From contig CP131056.1 of the NCBI GenBank assembly GCA_030657355.1, positions 2,500,501 through 2,564,500 of the forward strand: a stretch of 64,000 nucleotides of DNA, written 5' to 3'. Source of the stretch: Radicibacter daui (GTDB taxonomy: Bacteria; Pseudomonadota; Alphaproteobacteria; Radicibacterales; Radicibacteraceae). Below are positions 9,519 through 17,698 of the stretch, piece after piece. Position 1 is the stretch's first letter. Every line of letters starts with the position of its first letter. The notes under the pieces were generated by a model that saw only the letters and a program-made list of their open reading frames with translations, did no database searches and was not told where the DNA came from. The position numbers and the translations under genes were made by a program.

Positions 9519-9962
9519 CTAGCTTCCGAGGGCGACGAATTCGCCTTCCAGCCTGCCGCAGACACGATCCTCGAACTTGAGCTCCGCCCCGATGGAGACA
9601 CGGGCCCGCCCCTTGCGGCGGAGCTGTTCGAGGAAAGGTTCCCATGCCGCCTCGTCCTCGACGAAGGAGATGGCGTCTGCCGTTCCGGTTACCGGGGCCA
9701 GATAGGACATGGTGTTACGGCGGATCACCACGTTCGAGGCAAGGCCGCCAAGGCGCAGTCGCACGTGCAGGAGTGACCAGGCGCTGACGATGGCAAGCGC
9801 CGATGCGCTGCCCCCGAAGAAGGTTTCATGATGATTGATGTTGGGGGCAAGCGGGGCCCGCAACCAGACGGAGCCCTCACTGACGGCGACAGCCGAGATC
9901 GCCATCGCCGCGGTCAATGGAATGTGCTCGTGCAGGTAGGCTTCCAGTTCCTCGGGACGCAT
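9519..9962 (-). CDS. YiiD C-terminal-type (hotdog) thioesterase-like protein
   Basis: 147 residues from ATG 9962. The sequence runs LEAYLHEHIPLTAAMAISAV, then NINHHETFFGGSASALAIVSAW, the pattern of the putative thioesterase domain found at the C-terminus of YiiD: a hotdog fold with a glycine-rich helix after the HHETFFGG turn. Role is probably acyl-CoA or acyl-carrier thioester hydrolysis; substrate unknown. The frame extends 130 codons upstream without coding character, so the short form was kept. Confidence 0.7.
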   Translation of the reverse strand: MRPEELEAYLHEHIPLTAAMAISAVAVSEGSVWLRAPLAPNINHHETFFGGSASALAIVSAWSLLHVRLRLGGLASNVVIRRNTMSYLAPVTGTADAISFVEDEAAWEPFLEQLRRKGRARVSIGAELKFEDRVCGRLEGEFVALGS

Positions 9963-10082
9963 CAGAAGGGCTCCAGGACGACAGAATGGCAGCAGCAATA
10001 GCCGATCCCGGCTGAAGAGCCAAAGCCCGGTGTCGCCAGCCATCGGGAAGACAAAGCCAGTCCGCCTCTCCGGGAGGAAACG

Positions 10083-10511
10083 ATGACGGACCAGGACCCT
10101 TTCGATCTGAACCGCTTTATCGCCGCCCAGGCCGGTACGTATGAGACGGCGCTGCGTGAAATCACCGCCGGCCGCAAGACAAGCCACTGGATATGGTTCG
10201 TCTTTCCCCAGCTCTGCGGTCTTGGCCGCAGCACCATGGCCCAGCATTACGGTCTTGCCTCGCTTGAGGAGACGCGGGCCTATCTCGATCATCCGGTGCT
10301 GGGAGCGCGCCTGCGCCAGTGTATCGAGACGCTGATCCGCCTGGAGCATCTTTCCGCACACGATATCCTCGGGTCACCCGACGACATCAAGCTGCGCTCC
10401 AGCCTTACGCTTTTTGCGCTGGCGGCGCCGGAGGAACCTCTCTTCGACGCCGCCCTCACAAAGTATTTTCACGGCGAACGCGACCCGATCACCCTCGCCC
10501 GCCTGCGCTGA
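10083..10511 (+). CDS. DUF1810 family protein
   Basis: 142 residues with the typical DUF1810 signature: DPFDLNRFIAAQAGTYE at the start, then GRKTSHWIWFVFPQLCGLG, and a conserved helical end with KYFHGERDP. The family is small, soluble and of unknown function. Some annotations call it calpastatin, which is a mislabel. It ends convergently 26 bases from the alcohol dehydrogenase. Confidence 0.85.
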   Translation: MTDQDPFDLNRFIAAQAGTYETALREITAGRKTSHWIWFVFPQLCGLGRSTMAQHYGLASLEETRAYLDHPVLGARLRQCIETLIRLEHLSAHDILGSPDDIKLRSSLTLFALAAPEEPLFDAALTKYFHGERDPITLARLR

Positions 10512-10537
10512 CTTTCGTCACACCGCCCGCCCCCAGT

Positions 10538-11542
10538 TCAGGGCAGCAATACGGCGGCACCGCTAAAGCGACCGGCGCGCAGGTCAGCAAGGGCTTCGTT
10601 GGCGCGTTCGAGCGGATACGGCGTGGTGTGGGTTTTCACGGCGGCCTTGCGCGCCACGGGGAAGAACTCCTCGGCATCATGTCGGGTCAGGTTTGCAACG
10701 GACACGACCTCCCTCTCCTGCCAGAGCAGCGAATAGGGCATCGCCGGGATGTCGCTCATGTGAATGCCGCCGCACACCACCCGCCCGCCCCGACGAAGGG
10801 AGGCCAGTGCTGCCGGAACCAGTGCCCCCAGCGGGGCGAAGATGATGGCCGCATCCAGCATCCGCGGTGGTCGTTCATCCGATCCACCGGCCCAGCGGGC
10901 ACCCAGATCACGAGCAAAATGCTGCGCCTCAATATCGCCTGGCCGGGTAAAGGCATAAACCTCCCGCCCCTGCCATTTGCATATCTGCGAGATGATGTGG
11001 GCGGCGGCGCCAAAGCCATAAAGCCCGATGTGCTGCGCCTCTTCTCCAGCCTTTTGCAGAGCGCGCCATCCGATGAGCCCGGCACAAAGCAGGGGCGCCA
11101 ATCCGACAGGGTCAGCTTCGGGATCAAGCGTGAAGCTGTAGGCCGCATCTGCGACCACATGGGTGGCAAAACCGCCATCTCGGGTGTAGCCGGTAAAATG
11201 CGGTGTCTCGCAAAGGTTCTCGGCACCGCTGCGGCAGTACGGGCAATGTCCGCAGGTATGGCCAAGCCAGGGGATGCCGACACGCTGCCCCTGCCGGTGT
11301 GCGCCGATATTCCCGCTGCCGACCGCCTCTACGACGCCGACAATCTCATGGCCGGGGACGAGCGGCAGCTTTGGTTCGGTCAGATCCCCATCGACGACAT
11401 GCAGGTCGGTGCGACAGACGGCGCAAGCCTCGACCCGGACCAGCAACTCACCCGGACCCGGCACGGGGACAGGACGTTCCACCAGCCGGAGTGGCACTCC
11501 CGGCGCTTCAAACAACATTGCCCGCATCATCGGCTTTTTCAT
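10538..11542 (-). CDS. Zinc-dependent alcohol dehydrogenase (MDR superfamily)
   Basis: 334 residues. Catalytic zinc ligands are seen in ACAVCRTDLH and PGHE, and four structural-zinc cysteines in HTCGHCPYCRSGAENLC. The Rossmann segment (IGLYGFGAAAHIISQICKW) has an unusual GFGAAA in place of GxGxxG. Family role: NAD(P)-dependent oxidation of alcohols or reduction of aldehydes. A second in-frame Met at residue 6 could be the true start. A FixK-type box 113 bases upstream, with a TTATGG -10-like element suitably spaced on this strand, suggests induction at low oxygen, fitting a fermentative role. Confidence 0.88.
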   Translation of the reverse strand: MKKPMMRAMLFEAPGVPLRLVERPVPVPGPGELLVRVEACAVCRTDLHVVDGDLTEPKLPLVPGHEIVGVVEAVGSGNIGAHRQGQRVGIPWLGHTCGHCPYCRSGAENLCETPHFTGYTRDGGFATHVVADAAYSFTLDPEADPVGLAPLLCAGLIGWRALQKAGEEAQHIGLYGFGAAAHIISQICKWQGREVYAFTRPGDIEAQHFARDLGARWAGGSDERPPRMLDAAIIFAPLGALVPAALASLRRGGRVVCGGIHMSDIPAMPYSLLWQEREVVSVANLTRHDAEEFFPVARKAAVKTHTTPYPLERANEALADLRAGRFSGAAVLLP

Positions 11543-11654
11543 GGTCCCTCTCTGCCGAACTTCAGGAACCCCGTTGTGCGCCAGGCCGTTTCCAGAAAAC
11601 GGAGATGTCGGGCAATCCTGTCATGCCACCATAAGCACCGGCCCGCTTTAAGCC

Positions 11655-11668
11655 TTGATCCTCGTCAA
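11655..11668. promoter_or_regulatory. FixK/FNR-type box between divergent genes
   Basis: TTGATCCTCGTCAA fits the TTG(A/C)-N6-(T/G)CAA FixK consensus. It lies between the alcohol dehydrogenase (leftward) and the phosphotransferase/ATPase gene (rightward). A -41.5 position would put transcription starts near 11620 and 11703, upstream of both genes. fixK itself is in this window. Confidence 0.65.
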
Positions 11669-11743
11669 GGCACTGGTGATGCGATGAGCCCAGGTTCCAA
11701 TCCAGGTGCCGACACCAGACCGAACAATGGATCAGGCCAGACC

Positions 11744-13282
11744 ATGCCCGATGAGAACCAGTCCGCCGCCATCGAGTTCGTGAAAAAGCGCGCCGGCTTA
11801 CGCACGTCCGAAGCTGCTCCGGTGGAAGTTATCGAGACCCACATTTCCCTCATTGTTCTGGCCGGTGACTGCGCCTTCAAGATGAAGCGAGCCGTCAGGC
11901 TGCCCTACGTGGATTTCTCGACACCCGAGCGGCGGCTGGGTTTTTGCGAACGTGAAGTCGCCCTGAACGCTCCGGCGGCACCCGGACTTTATCTCGGTTG
12001 CCACCGCATAACCCGCGCGCCCGATGGCAGCCTTGAGCTGAATGGCGAGGGCGATCTGGTGGACGCCGTCATCGAGATGCGGCGCTTCGATCAATCAGCC
12101 CTCTTTGATCGCATGGCGGAACGCGGGGCGCTGACCGTTCCGCTGATGGAGAGAACCGCGATTGCCATCGCCCGTTTTCATGCGCAGGCCCCCGTCATCA
12201 CGGAAAGCGGCGCCGGCAATCTGCGCGGCGTGCTGGATATCAACCGGGCCGGCTTTGCCACCAGCCAGCTGTTCGATCCGGCAAAGGTCGCCGCTCTGGA
12301 TCAGCGCTTTCGCTCATGCGTCAACAAACACGCGGCCCGGCTCGACCTGCGCTCCGCACGCGGCAAGGTCCGGCGCTGCCATGGCGACCTGCATCTGCGC
12401 AACATCTGCCTGATCGACGGCAAGCCGGCACTTTTCGACTGCATCGAATTCAACGACCAGATTGCCAAGGTCGATACACTCTATGACCTCGCTTTCCTGC
12501 TGATGGATTTGTGGCACCGGGGTCTGCCGGGTTTCGCGAACCTTATCGCCAACCGTTATCTCGATATCACCGGCGATGATGAGGATGGTTTTGTCCTGCT
12601 GCCGCTGTTGATGGCGGTACGAGCCGCCGTGCGCGCGCATGTAACGGCGACACAGATCGAGAATATGACGGGCGACACCGCCGACCTTGCATCGCAGGCG
12701 CGGGCCTACTTCGCCCTCGCGGAGCAGTTGCTTGAGGAAGTGCCCGGGCGGCTCCTGGTACTGGGCGGGCTCAGCGGATCGGGCAAAAGCACCGTCGCCG
12801 CGGCACTGGCTCCCCGGTTGGCGCCACCACCGGGCGCCCGGCTGCTGGAAAGCGACCGGCTACGCAAGGCGCTTTATGGCGTTGTACCCGATACGAGGCT
12901 GCCGCCGGATGCCTACCGGCCAGAGGTCTCGGCCAGGGTCTATGAGGCACTCTACGAGCGGTCGGTAAGGCTGGCACGGGACGGCGCTCCGGTGATCGCC
13001 AATGCCGTCTTCGATCGCGAACAGGACCGCGCCGCCTTTGCCACCGCGGCGGGAGCTGCAAGCCTCAGGCTTGAGGGATTCTGGCTGGAGGCGGATGCCG
13101 CCCTGCTGGAAGAACGCGTTGCGGCGCGCAGCGGTGGAGCTTCGGATGCGACGGTCGATGTTCTCAAGCTTCAGCTTGCCCGCGATCGCCAGGCCAGCAA
13201 CTGGCTCAAGCTCGATGCCGCACGCCCTCCACAGGTTCTGGCCAGCGATATTCTAGCCGCCCGGCACCGCAGGTCTGGCTAG
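11744..13282 (+). CDS. Fused aminoglycoside-phosphotransferase-like / AAA P-loop kinase protein
   Basis: 512 residues. The N-terminal ~330 residues form a phosphotransferase-like kinase domain with the catalytic HGDLHLRNICLIDG and the metal-binding FDCIEFND. The C-terminal part is a zeta-toxin/gluconate-kinase-like P-loop domain (GGLSGSGKSTVAAALAPRL, near residues 347-365). This fusion is common in proteobacteria, is annotated as a bifunctional aminoglycoside phosphotransferase/ATP-binding protein, and has no proven substrate. ATG 11744 was chosen; ATG 11684 is an alternative. The FixK-type box upstream suggests low-oxygen expression. Resistance should not be assumed. Confidence 0.85.
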   Translation: MPDENQSAAIEFVKKRAGLRTSEAAPVEVIETHISLIVLAGDCAFKMKRAVRLPYVDFSTPERRLGFCEREVALNAPAAPGLYLGCHRITRAPDGSLELNGEGDLVDAVIEMRRFDQSALFDRMAERGALTVPLMERTAIAIARFHAQAPVITESGAGNLRGVLDINRAGFATSQLFDPAKVAALDQRFRSCVNKHAARLDLRSARGKVRRCHGDLHLRNICLIDGKPALFDCIEFNDQIAKVDTLYDLAFLLMDLWHRGLPGFANLIANRYLDITGDDEDGFVLLPLLMAVRAAVRAHVTATQIENMTGDTADLASQARAYFALAEQLLEEVPGRLLVLGGLSGSGKSTVAAALAPRLAPPPGARLLESDRLRKALYGVVPDTRLPPDAYRPEVSARVYEALYERSVRLARDGAPVIANAVFDREQDRAAFATAAGAASLRLEGFWLEADAALLEERVAARSGGASDATVDVLKLQLARDRQASNWLKLDAARPPQVLASDILAARHRRSG

Positions 13283-13411
13283 GGTGGTTAACTCATACGA
13301 GAACCCGGCCGACCTGCCAGCCCTTTCAGATCAGTCCTTCCATTCCCACATCAAGGCCGCCGGACCGCGCGCTTGCCGGCAGCCCCTCTCCGCCCCAAAA
13401 GGAAAGGCGTG

Positions 13412-13795
13412 ATGATCGAAAGACCCGTCCTTGAGCCCGGCCCCGACCATCCCATCACCATCGTACCCGCCGGCGTACGGGTTACCGTGACCAGCGGTGG
13501 CAAGATCATCGCTGACAGTGCGAGGGCGCTGGTGCTGGACGAGGCACATTACCCCTCCGTCTATTATATCCCGCGCGACGATGCCGACATGGCGCTGCTG
13601 GAAAGCAGCCCTCACCGGAGCTATTGCCCCTACAAGGGCGAGGCCAGCTATTTCAACCTGCCCGCCGGCGGTGAAAAGGCGAACAACGCGGTCTGGAGCT
13701 ACGAGGCTCCGCACGCAGCGGTAAAGGCCATAGCCGGTTATCTTGCGTTCTATACCGACCGTGTCGACAGCCTGGTCACCCGTCCGGTTCGCTGA
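13412..13795 (+). CDS. DUF427 family protein
   Basis: 127 residues from ATG 13412, with an AGGAAAGG ribosome site. The DUF427 fingerprint is clear: VTVTSGGKIIADSARALVL, then YYIPRDDADMALLE, and SPHRSYCPYKGEASYFNL. It is a small beta-rich fold of unknown biochemical role, with a conserved cysteine and tyrosine cluster. It follows the phosphotransferase/ATPase gene by about 130 bases and may share its transcript. Confidence 0.88.
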   Translation: MIERPVLEPGPDHPITIVPAGVRVTVTSGGKIIADSARALVLDEAHYPSVYYIPRDDADMALLESSPHRSYCPYKGEASYFNLPAGGEKANNAVWSYEAPHAAVKAIAGYLAFYTDRVDSLVTRPVR

Positions 13796-13915
13796 CGGCC
13801 CTTCTTTGGCAGGACAGTATCGCAGGGCTGGACGCTGACGGCGGCCGGCGCAATTATTCGCTGCCATATTTCAGACCCGGTGCTGCCGGGCCTGCGTTCA
13901 GCCAGGTTTGAGACG

Positions 13916-15472
13916 ATGCCGACAAGAGCCCTCCCTGCCGCCAGAGACCGGATCCTGCGGCTGTTTTCGGCCCGCCTGGAGGGCCCTGCCGGATATCTGC
14001 TCGCCATCGCCGCCGTGGCGGTCTGCCTTGCCGTGCGGTTGCTGCTGAGCAGCTTTCTGCACGACAATTCGACCTTCATCATCGTTATCCCCGCAGTTTT
14101 GCTGGCCGCCATTGCCGGCGGCACAGGGCCCGGGCTGCTCGCGGGCATTCTATCGGTCGGCGGGGCGCTGGCCGTAAACGGCGTCAACAACATCACCCCG
14201 ATGGATCAATGGCTGCAGCTGACGATCTTTTGCGTCGTTGCCCTTGCCATCATCTGGATGGGCGAAATGCTGCACCGGGAGCGCCGCACCATCGAGGAGG
14301 CCCAGGAGGCACTGGCTGCGCGTGAAGCCCATCTGCGCTCGCTGCTTGATACCATGCTCGATGCGACGGTGCTGATCCGGCAGGACGGCACCATTGCCTC
14401 CTTCAACGCCGCCGCAGTGCGCCAGTTCGGTTACAGCGAGGCAGAGGTTATCGGCCGCAACGTGCAGGTGCTGATGCCCGAGCCCTATCACCGCGAGCAT
14501 GACGACTATATCCGCCGATATCTCCAGACCGGTGAGCGCCGCATCATCGGCATCGACCGCGTGGTGGTCGGCCGGCGCAAGGACGGTTCCACCTTCCCGA
14601 TGAAACTTGCCGTCGGCGAGATGAAATCAGGCGGACAGACCTTCTTCACCGGCTTTATCCGCGATCTCACCGAACGGCAGGAATCAGAAGCCCGGCTGCA
14701 GGAAATCCAGAACGAGCTGGCCCGGCTCGCCCGGCTTAATGAAATGGGGGAAATGGCCTCCACCCTGGCGCACGAGCTCAACCAGCCGCTGGCGGCGATT
14801 GCCAATTACGCGCAGGGCTGCGTGCGCCTGTTGCAGAACATGGACGATGCCCTTGCCTCCCGCATGCGCGAGGCGCTGGCGGAAACCGCCCGCCAGTCCC
14901 TCAGGGCCGGCGGCATCATCCAGCACCTGCGCGAATTCGTGACCCGCGGCGAGACCGAACAGGTGCCGGAAGATATCTGCCGGCTGATCGAGGAGGCAGG
15001 CGCCCTTGCCCTTGTCGGCTCGCGCGAACGGGGCGTGCGCTCCCTCTTTGACTTCGCCCCCGATATCCGGCCGGTACTGGCCGACCGGGTTCAAATCCAG
15101 CAGGTGCTGATCAATCTCATGCGCAATGCCATCGAAGCCATGCGCGACAGCCCGAAACGCGAGCTGACGGTACGTGCCTTCGAGGACGGTACCGACATGG
15201 TTGCCGTCGAGGTGGCCGATACCGGCCCCGGAATCGCGCAGGAAGTTGCAGCACGGTTGTTCCAGCCCTTCGTTACCAGTAAACCAACCGGTATGGGGGT
15301 TGGCCTTTCCATCTGCCGGCGCATCGTCGAGGCGCATGGCGGCGAGATAACGGTCATCAGCAACGAGCATGGCGGCGCCACTTTCCGCTTCAGCCTGCCG
15401 GCACTGGAAGCTGCGCCAGGCGAAGGAATGGAAACGGCACAGGACGGGACCGGGAAAGCGGAAGTCAAATGA
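13916..15472 (+). CDS. fixL: Oxygen-sensing histidine kinase FixL
   Basis: 518 residues: four N-terminal membrane segments (about 27-120), a PAS domain (about 140-255), then dimerisation/phosphoacceptor helices with the histidine in [12 protein letters not shown] and a GHKL ATPase ([34 protein letters not shown]). The PAS domain is the heme type. The proximal ligand His of Bradyrhizobium FixL matches the His in YHREHDDYI, and exactly 20 residues later comes the Arg equivalent to Arg220 (GIDR) that signals oxygen release. Low oxygen should turn on autophosphorylation and transfer to FixJ. The start at 13916 was preferred over GTG 13880. It overlaps fixJ by four bases. Confidence 0.95.
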   Translation: MPTRALPAARDRILRLFSARLEGPAGYLLAIAAVAVCLAVRLLLSSFLHDNSTFIIVIPAVLLAAIAGGTGPGLLAGILSVGGALAVNGVNNITPMDQWLQLTIFCVVALAIIWMGEMLHRERRTIEEAQEALAAREAHLRSLLDTMLDATVLIRQDGTIASFNAAAVRQFGYSEAEVIGRNVQVLMPEPYHREHDDYIRRYLQTGERRIIGIDRVVVGRRKDGSTFPMKLAVGEMKSGGQTFFTGFIRDLTERQESEARLQEIQNELARLARLNEMGEMASTLAHELNQPLAAIANYAQGCVRLLQNMDDALASRMREALAETARQSLRAGGIIQHLREFVTRGETEQVPEDICRLIEEAGALALVGSRERGVRSLFDFAPDIRPVLADRVQIQQVLINLMRNAIEAMRDSPKRELTVRAFEDGTDMVAVEVADTGPGIAQEVAARLFQPFVTSKPTGMGVGLSICRRIVEAHGGEITVISNEHGGATFRFSLPALEAAPGEGMETAQDGTGKAEVK

Positions 15473-16089
15473 GCACGGATAACTACATCGTCCATGTCGT
15501 CGACGACGAGGAAGCCGTTCGCAAGTCGCTCGCCTTCCTGCTCACCATGTCCGGCCTTGCCGTAAAGATGCATGAAAGCGCCGCGGCCTTTTTGGCGGCG
15601 GCCCCCGGCATCCCGCCGGGCGTGCTCGTCACCGACCTGCGCATGCCCGACATGAATGGCGTCGAGCTCCTCTCTGCCTTGCGCGATGCCGGCGCCATGA
15701 TGCCGGCCATCGTCGTTACCGGTCATGCCGACGTTCCCATGGCGGTCGCCGCCATGAAGGCCGGCGCGCTCGACTTCATCGAGAAACCCTATTCCGACGA
15801 AGTGCTTATCGCCGCCATCCAGCGCGCGGCGGCAGAGATCGAAACCGCCTCGCCCGCGGGCGAGGATACGGCGGCGATCCTCGGCAAGATCGCCCAGCTG
15901 AGCGACCGCGAACGTCAGGTGCTTTCCGCCGTCGTCACCGGCCTTCCCAACAAGACCATCGCCTACAATCTCGATATCAGCCCCCGCACGGTTGAAGTGC
16001 ACCGGGCCAATGTCATGGCCAAGATGCAGGCCCGCAGCCTGCCGGAACTGGTGCGCATGGTGATGGCCGTTGAGGCTCCCGCAAAATAG
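15469..16089 (+). CDS. fixJ: Response regulator FixJ
   Basis: 206 residues: receiver domain with acidic pocket ([12 protein letters not shown]), phosphoacceptor Asp in [11 protein letters not shown], conserved Thr in VVTGHAD and Lys in IEKPYSD; then a LuxR-type helix-turn-helix ([20 protein letters not shown]...[13 protein letters not shown]). It is translationally coupled to fixL. Phosphorylated FixJ should activate fixK downstream, where a FixJ-like site is visible. Confidence 0.95.
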   Translation: MSTDNYIVHVVDDEEAVRKSLAFLLTMSGLAVKMHESAAAFLAAAPGIPPGVLVTDLRMPDMNGVELLSALRDAGAMMPAIVVTGHADVPMAVAAMKAGALDFIEKPYSDEVLIAAIQRAAAEIETASPAGEDTAAILGKIAQLSDRERQVLSAVVTGLPNKTIAYNLDISPRTVEVHRANVMAKMQARSLPELVRMVMAVEAPAK

Positions 16090-16111
16090 GCGCCGCCCGA
16101 TTGCGCGGGAT

Positions 16112-16125
16112 TTGATCTGCCGCAA
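16112..16125 (+). promoter_or_regulatory. FixK-type box before the receiver-like gene
   Basis: TTGATCTGCCGCAA matches TTG(A/C)-N6-(T/G)CAA. It lies 23 bases after fixJ and about 85 bases from the 16204 start, so a FixK-activated start near 16160 is feasible. Confidence 0.55.
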
Positions 16126-16203
16126 CGCCGGCCGGATGCAGCCGTGCTGTTCTCCTGTGACAAGCCCCCGACGCGCACAACAGGGGGCGAGGAGACTTCC
16201 CGC

Positions 16204-16551
16204 GTGGCTTATGCCCCTGTTCTCGTGATCGTTCCGCAAGGCGATCTTCAGCGTTCGCTCAGCTTCCTGATCGAGGCAGAGGGGTTTGCGGTCGCCCATT
16301 ACGGGACCCTGGCCGAAGCTTTCGGATCGTCCGCCGCCGCGAATGCGGCCTGCGCAATCGTCGACGACAAGGTGATTGGCAGCGGACAGGAAATCCGGAG
16401 CCACGCGGCGGCCTTCCCGCGCCCGATGATCCTGCTGGTCGAGCGCCCGGGCCTGCTGCCCGTCCTGCCACGCTGCGTCACCCTGACCAAACCCTTCCTC
16501 GGCCCGGCGCTGGTCGAGGCGGTCTGGACCGCCGCCTCGGCTCCTGCCTGA
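16204..16551 (+). CDS. Degenerate single-domain receiver, FixT-like candidate
   Basis: 115 residues from GTG 16204, with GAGGAG about nine bases ahead; ATG-less extension to 16144 is less likely. It follows the receiver fold order: PVLVIVPQGDLQRSLSFLIEAEGFAV, then CAIVDDKVIG, ILLVERPG, and VTLTKPFLGPAL. The Asp strand and the Lys of LTKPF remain, but the acidic pair is reduced to VPQGD and the Thr/Ser switch is replaced by LLVE. It has no output domain. Sinorhizobium FixT is a receiver-like inhibitor of FixL whose gene depends on FixK; position and the FixK-type box make this a good candidate. Sequence identity to FixT was not tested. Confidence 0.65.
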   Translation: MAYAPVLVIVPQGDLQRSLSFLIEAEGFAVAHYGTLAEAFGSSAAANAACAIVDDKVIGSGQEIRSHAAAFPRPMILLVERPGLLPVLPRCVTLTKPFLGPALVEAVWTAASAPA

Positions 16552-16585
16552 AGGGGAAGGCGCGGATGGCCAACCTTCCCTTTTC

Positions 16586-16599
16586 TTGACCCATATCAA
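16586..16599 (+). promoter_or_regulatory. FixK/FNR box before the 71-residue orphan
   Basis: TTGACCCATATCAA is a strong anaerobox (TTGAC-N4-ATCAA). A TATCAG at 16622-16627 is correctly placed as a -10 element, giving a start near 16634, about 44 bases before the gene. Confidence 0.75.
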
Positions 16600-16677
16600 C
16601 CCGCCCCTGTCAGGGAGCGGCTATCAGGAAGGCGAATGCTGCCACAGGCGCACGTGTAACGGCCGCACAGGACTTTC

Positions 16678-16893
16678 ATGACCAACATCGTCTCCCGCCT
16701 CGTCAACGACTGCAACCAGGCCCGCCGCTCCGGCGCCGATTTCCCGACGGTGTGGACTGCCGTGCTCAAGGAGCACACCTATATTGCCGGTTCACCCCGC
16801 CAGCAGATCTGCGGCACAACGCCTGTCCTGACCGTTCCCCTCATCACCGGGCAGGATCTGGTGTTTGACGGCGAGGTCTTTTCGCTCTCCTGA
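16678..16893 (+). CDS. Small orphan protein under a FixK-type promoter
   Basis: 71 residues, unrecognised. It begins MTNIVSRLVNDCNQARRSGA with a helical N-terminal half, then a beta-rich C-terminal half ending in FDGEVFSLS. It contains two cysteines (DCNQ, QICGTT) but no clear metal motif, membrane segment or signal peptide. The perfect FNR/FixK box upstream and the position between fixLJ and fixK indicate an oxygen-responsive small protein. Coding is supported by the box, the start position and composition, not by homology. Confidence 0.6.
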   Translation: MTNIVSRLVNDCNQARRSGADFPTVWTAVLKEHTYIAGSPRQQICGTTPVLTVPLITGQDLVFDGEVFSLS

Positions 16894-16909
16894 GTCCCTC
16901 GGGAGCCAC

Positions 16910-16921
16910 TAAGTAGATTCC
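16910..16921 (+). promoter_or_regulatory. Probable FixJ-binding site upstream of fixK
   Basis: TAAGTAGATTCC lies 80 bases before the fixK start and resembles the TAAGTAGTTTCC-like sequences bound by FixJ at rhizobial fixK promoters (from memory of the family, not aligned here). Confidence 0.5.
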
Positions 16922-17000
16922 ACTACGGACATAACTCAATTTCGCCGTCCGTCACTTAAGGCGAAGGTCTCCCCGTCAAATCGAGCGGGAGATCACCGAC

Positions 17001-17675
17001 ATGAACGCCATTGTCCAGCGCCCCCAGGCCTTCGCCCATCCGGCCATCGTCAACGCCATGGTTCTGGAACGCGGGCTGCCGGTGCTTCCTGTGGCCGGCG
17101 ATGTCGGCCTCTCCCAGCCGATCAGCAACTACAAGGCCGGCGAAGAAATCTATGCCCAGGGCGAAAAGGCCGACACGCTCTACCAGGTCGCCTTCGGCTG
17201 CGTGCGTGTCTACCGCCTGCTGGCCGACGGCCGGCGGCAGATTTCAGCCTTCCACCTTGCCGGCGACGTCTTCGGCTTCGAGAATGACGAGACCCACCAC
17301 TTCTTCGCCGAGGCGGTGAGTTCCGCCGGGCTGCGCAGCCTGCGCAAACCTTCCACCAGCGACGCTGCCACGCTGATGTTCCCCTTCACCCTGCGCAGCC
17401 TGGTGCGGGCGCAGGAACATCTGCTGGTGCTTGGCCGCCAGACGGCACTGGAGCGCATCGCCGCCTTCCTGCTCGACCTTGCGGAGCGCCAGGGCGGCCA
17501 TGACGAATTCGAGATGCCGATGCCGCGCAATGACATTGCCGACTATCTGGGCCTCACCATCGAAACCGTCTCGCGCAGTTTCTCCGAGCTGAAGCGCCAG
17601 GGTCTTATCCAGCTGAACGGGCTGCGTCAGGTGGAGCTGCTGTGCCCGCAGGACCTCAAGGACATGTGCTGCTGA
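17001..17675 (+). CDS. fixK: Crp/Fnr family regulator FixK
   Basis: 224 residues: a cyclic-nucleotide-like sensor domain (NYKAGEEIYAQGEKADTLYQVAFGCVRVYR is the barrel region; shown by key motifs only) and a C-terminal helix-turn-helix with recognition helix TIETVSRSFSEL. The E-SR pattern predicts TTGAT-type half sites. The N-terminus has no Fe-S cysteine cluster, which separates FixK from FNR. A FixJ-like site precedes it, and three FixK-type boxes occur within 5.5 kb, so it probably controls these neighbours as well as distant respiratory genes. Confidence 0.92.
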   Translation: MNAIVQRPQAFAHPAIVNAMVLERGLPVLPVAGDVGLSQPISNYKAGEEIYAQGEKADTLYQVAFGCVRVYRLLADGRRQISAFHLAGDVFGFENDETHHFFAEAVSSAGLRSLRKPSTSDAATLMFPFTLRSLVRAQEHLLVLGRQTALERIAAFLLDLAERQGGHDEFEMPMPRNDIADYLGLTIETVSRSFSELKRQGLIQLNGLRQVELLCPQDLKDMCC

Positions 17676-17698
17676 GCCAGACCGGCGGCAGCCTTACG

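Noticed and set aside
10319-11743. Upstream extension of the phosphotransferase/ATPase frame
   Set aside because: It runs antisense to the alcohol dehydrogenase; coding similarity starts only after 11744.
11744-13282. Antibiotic-resistance (aminoglycoside phosphotransferase) reading
   Set aside because: The domain is only kinase-like and fused to a P-loop domain; such fusions are common and not shown to give resistance.
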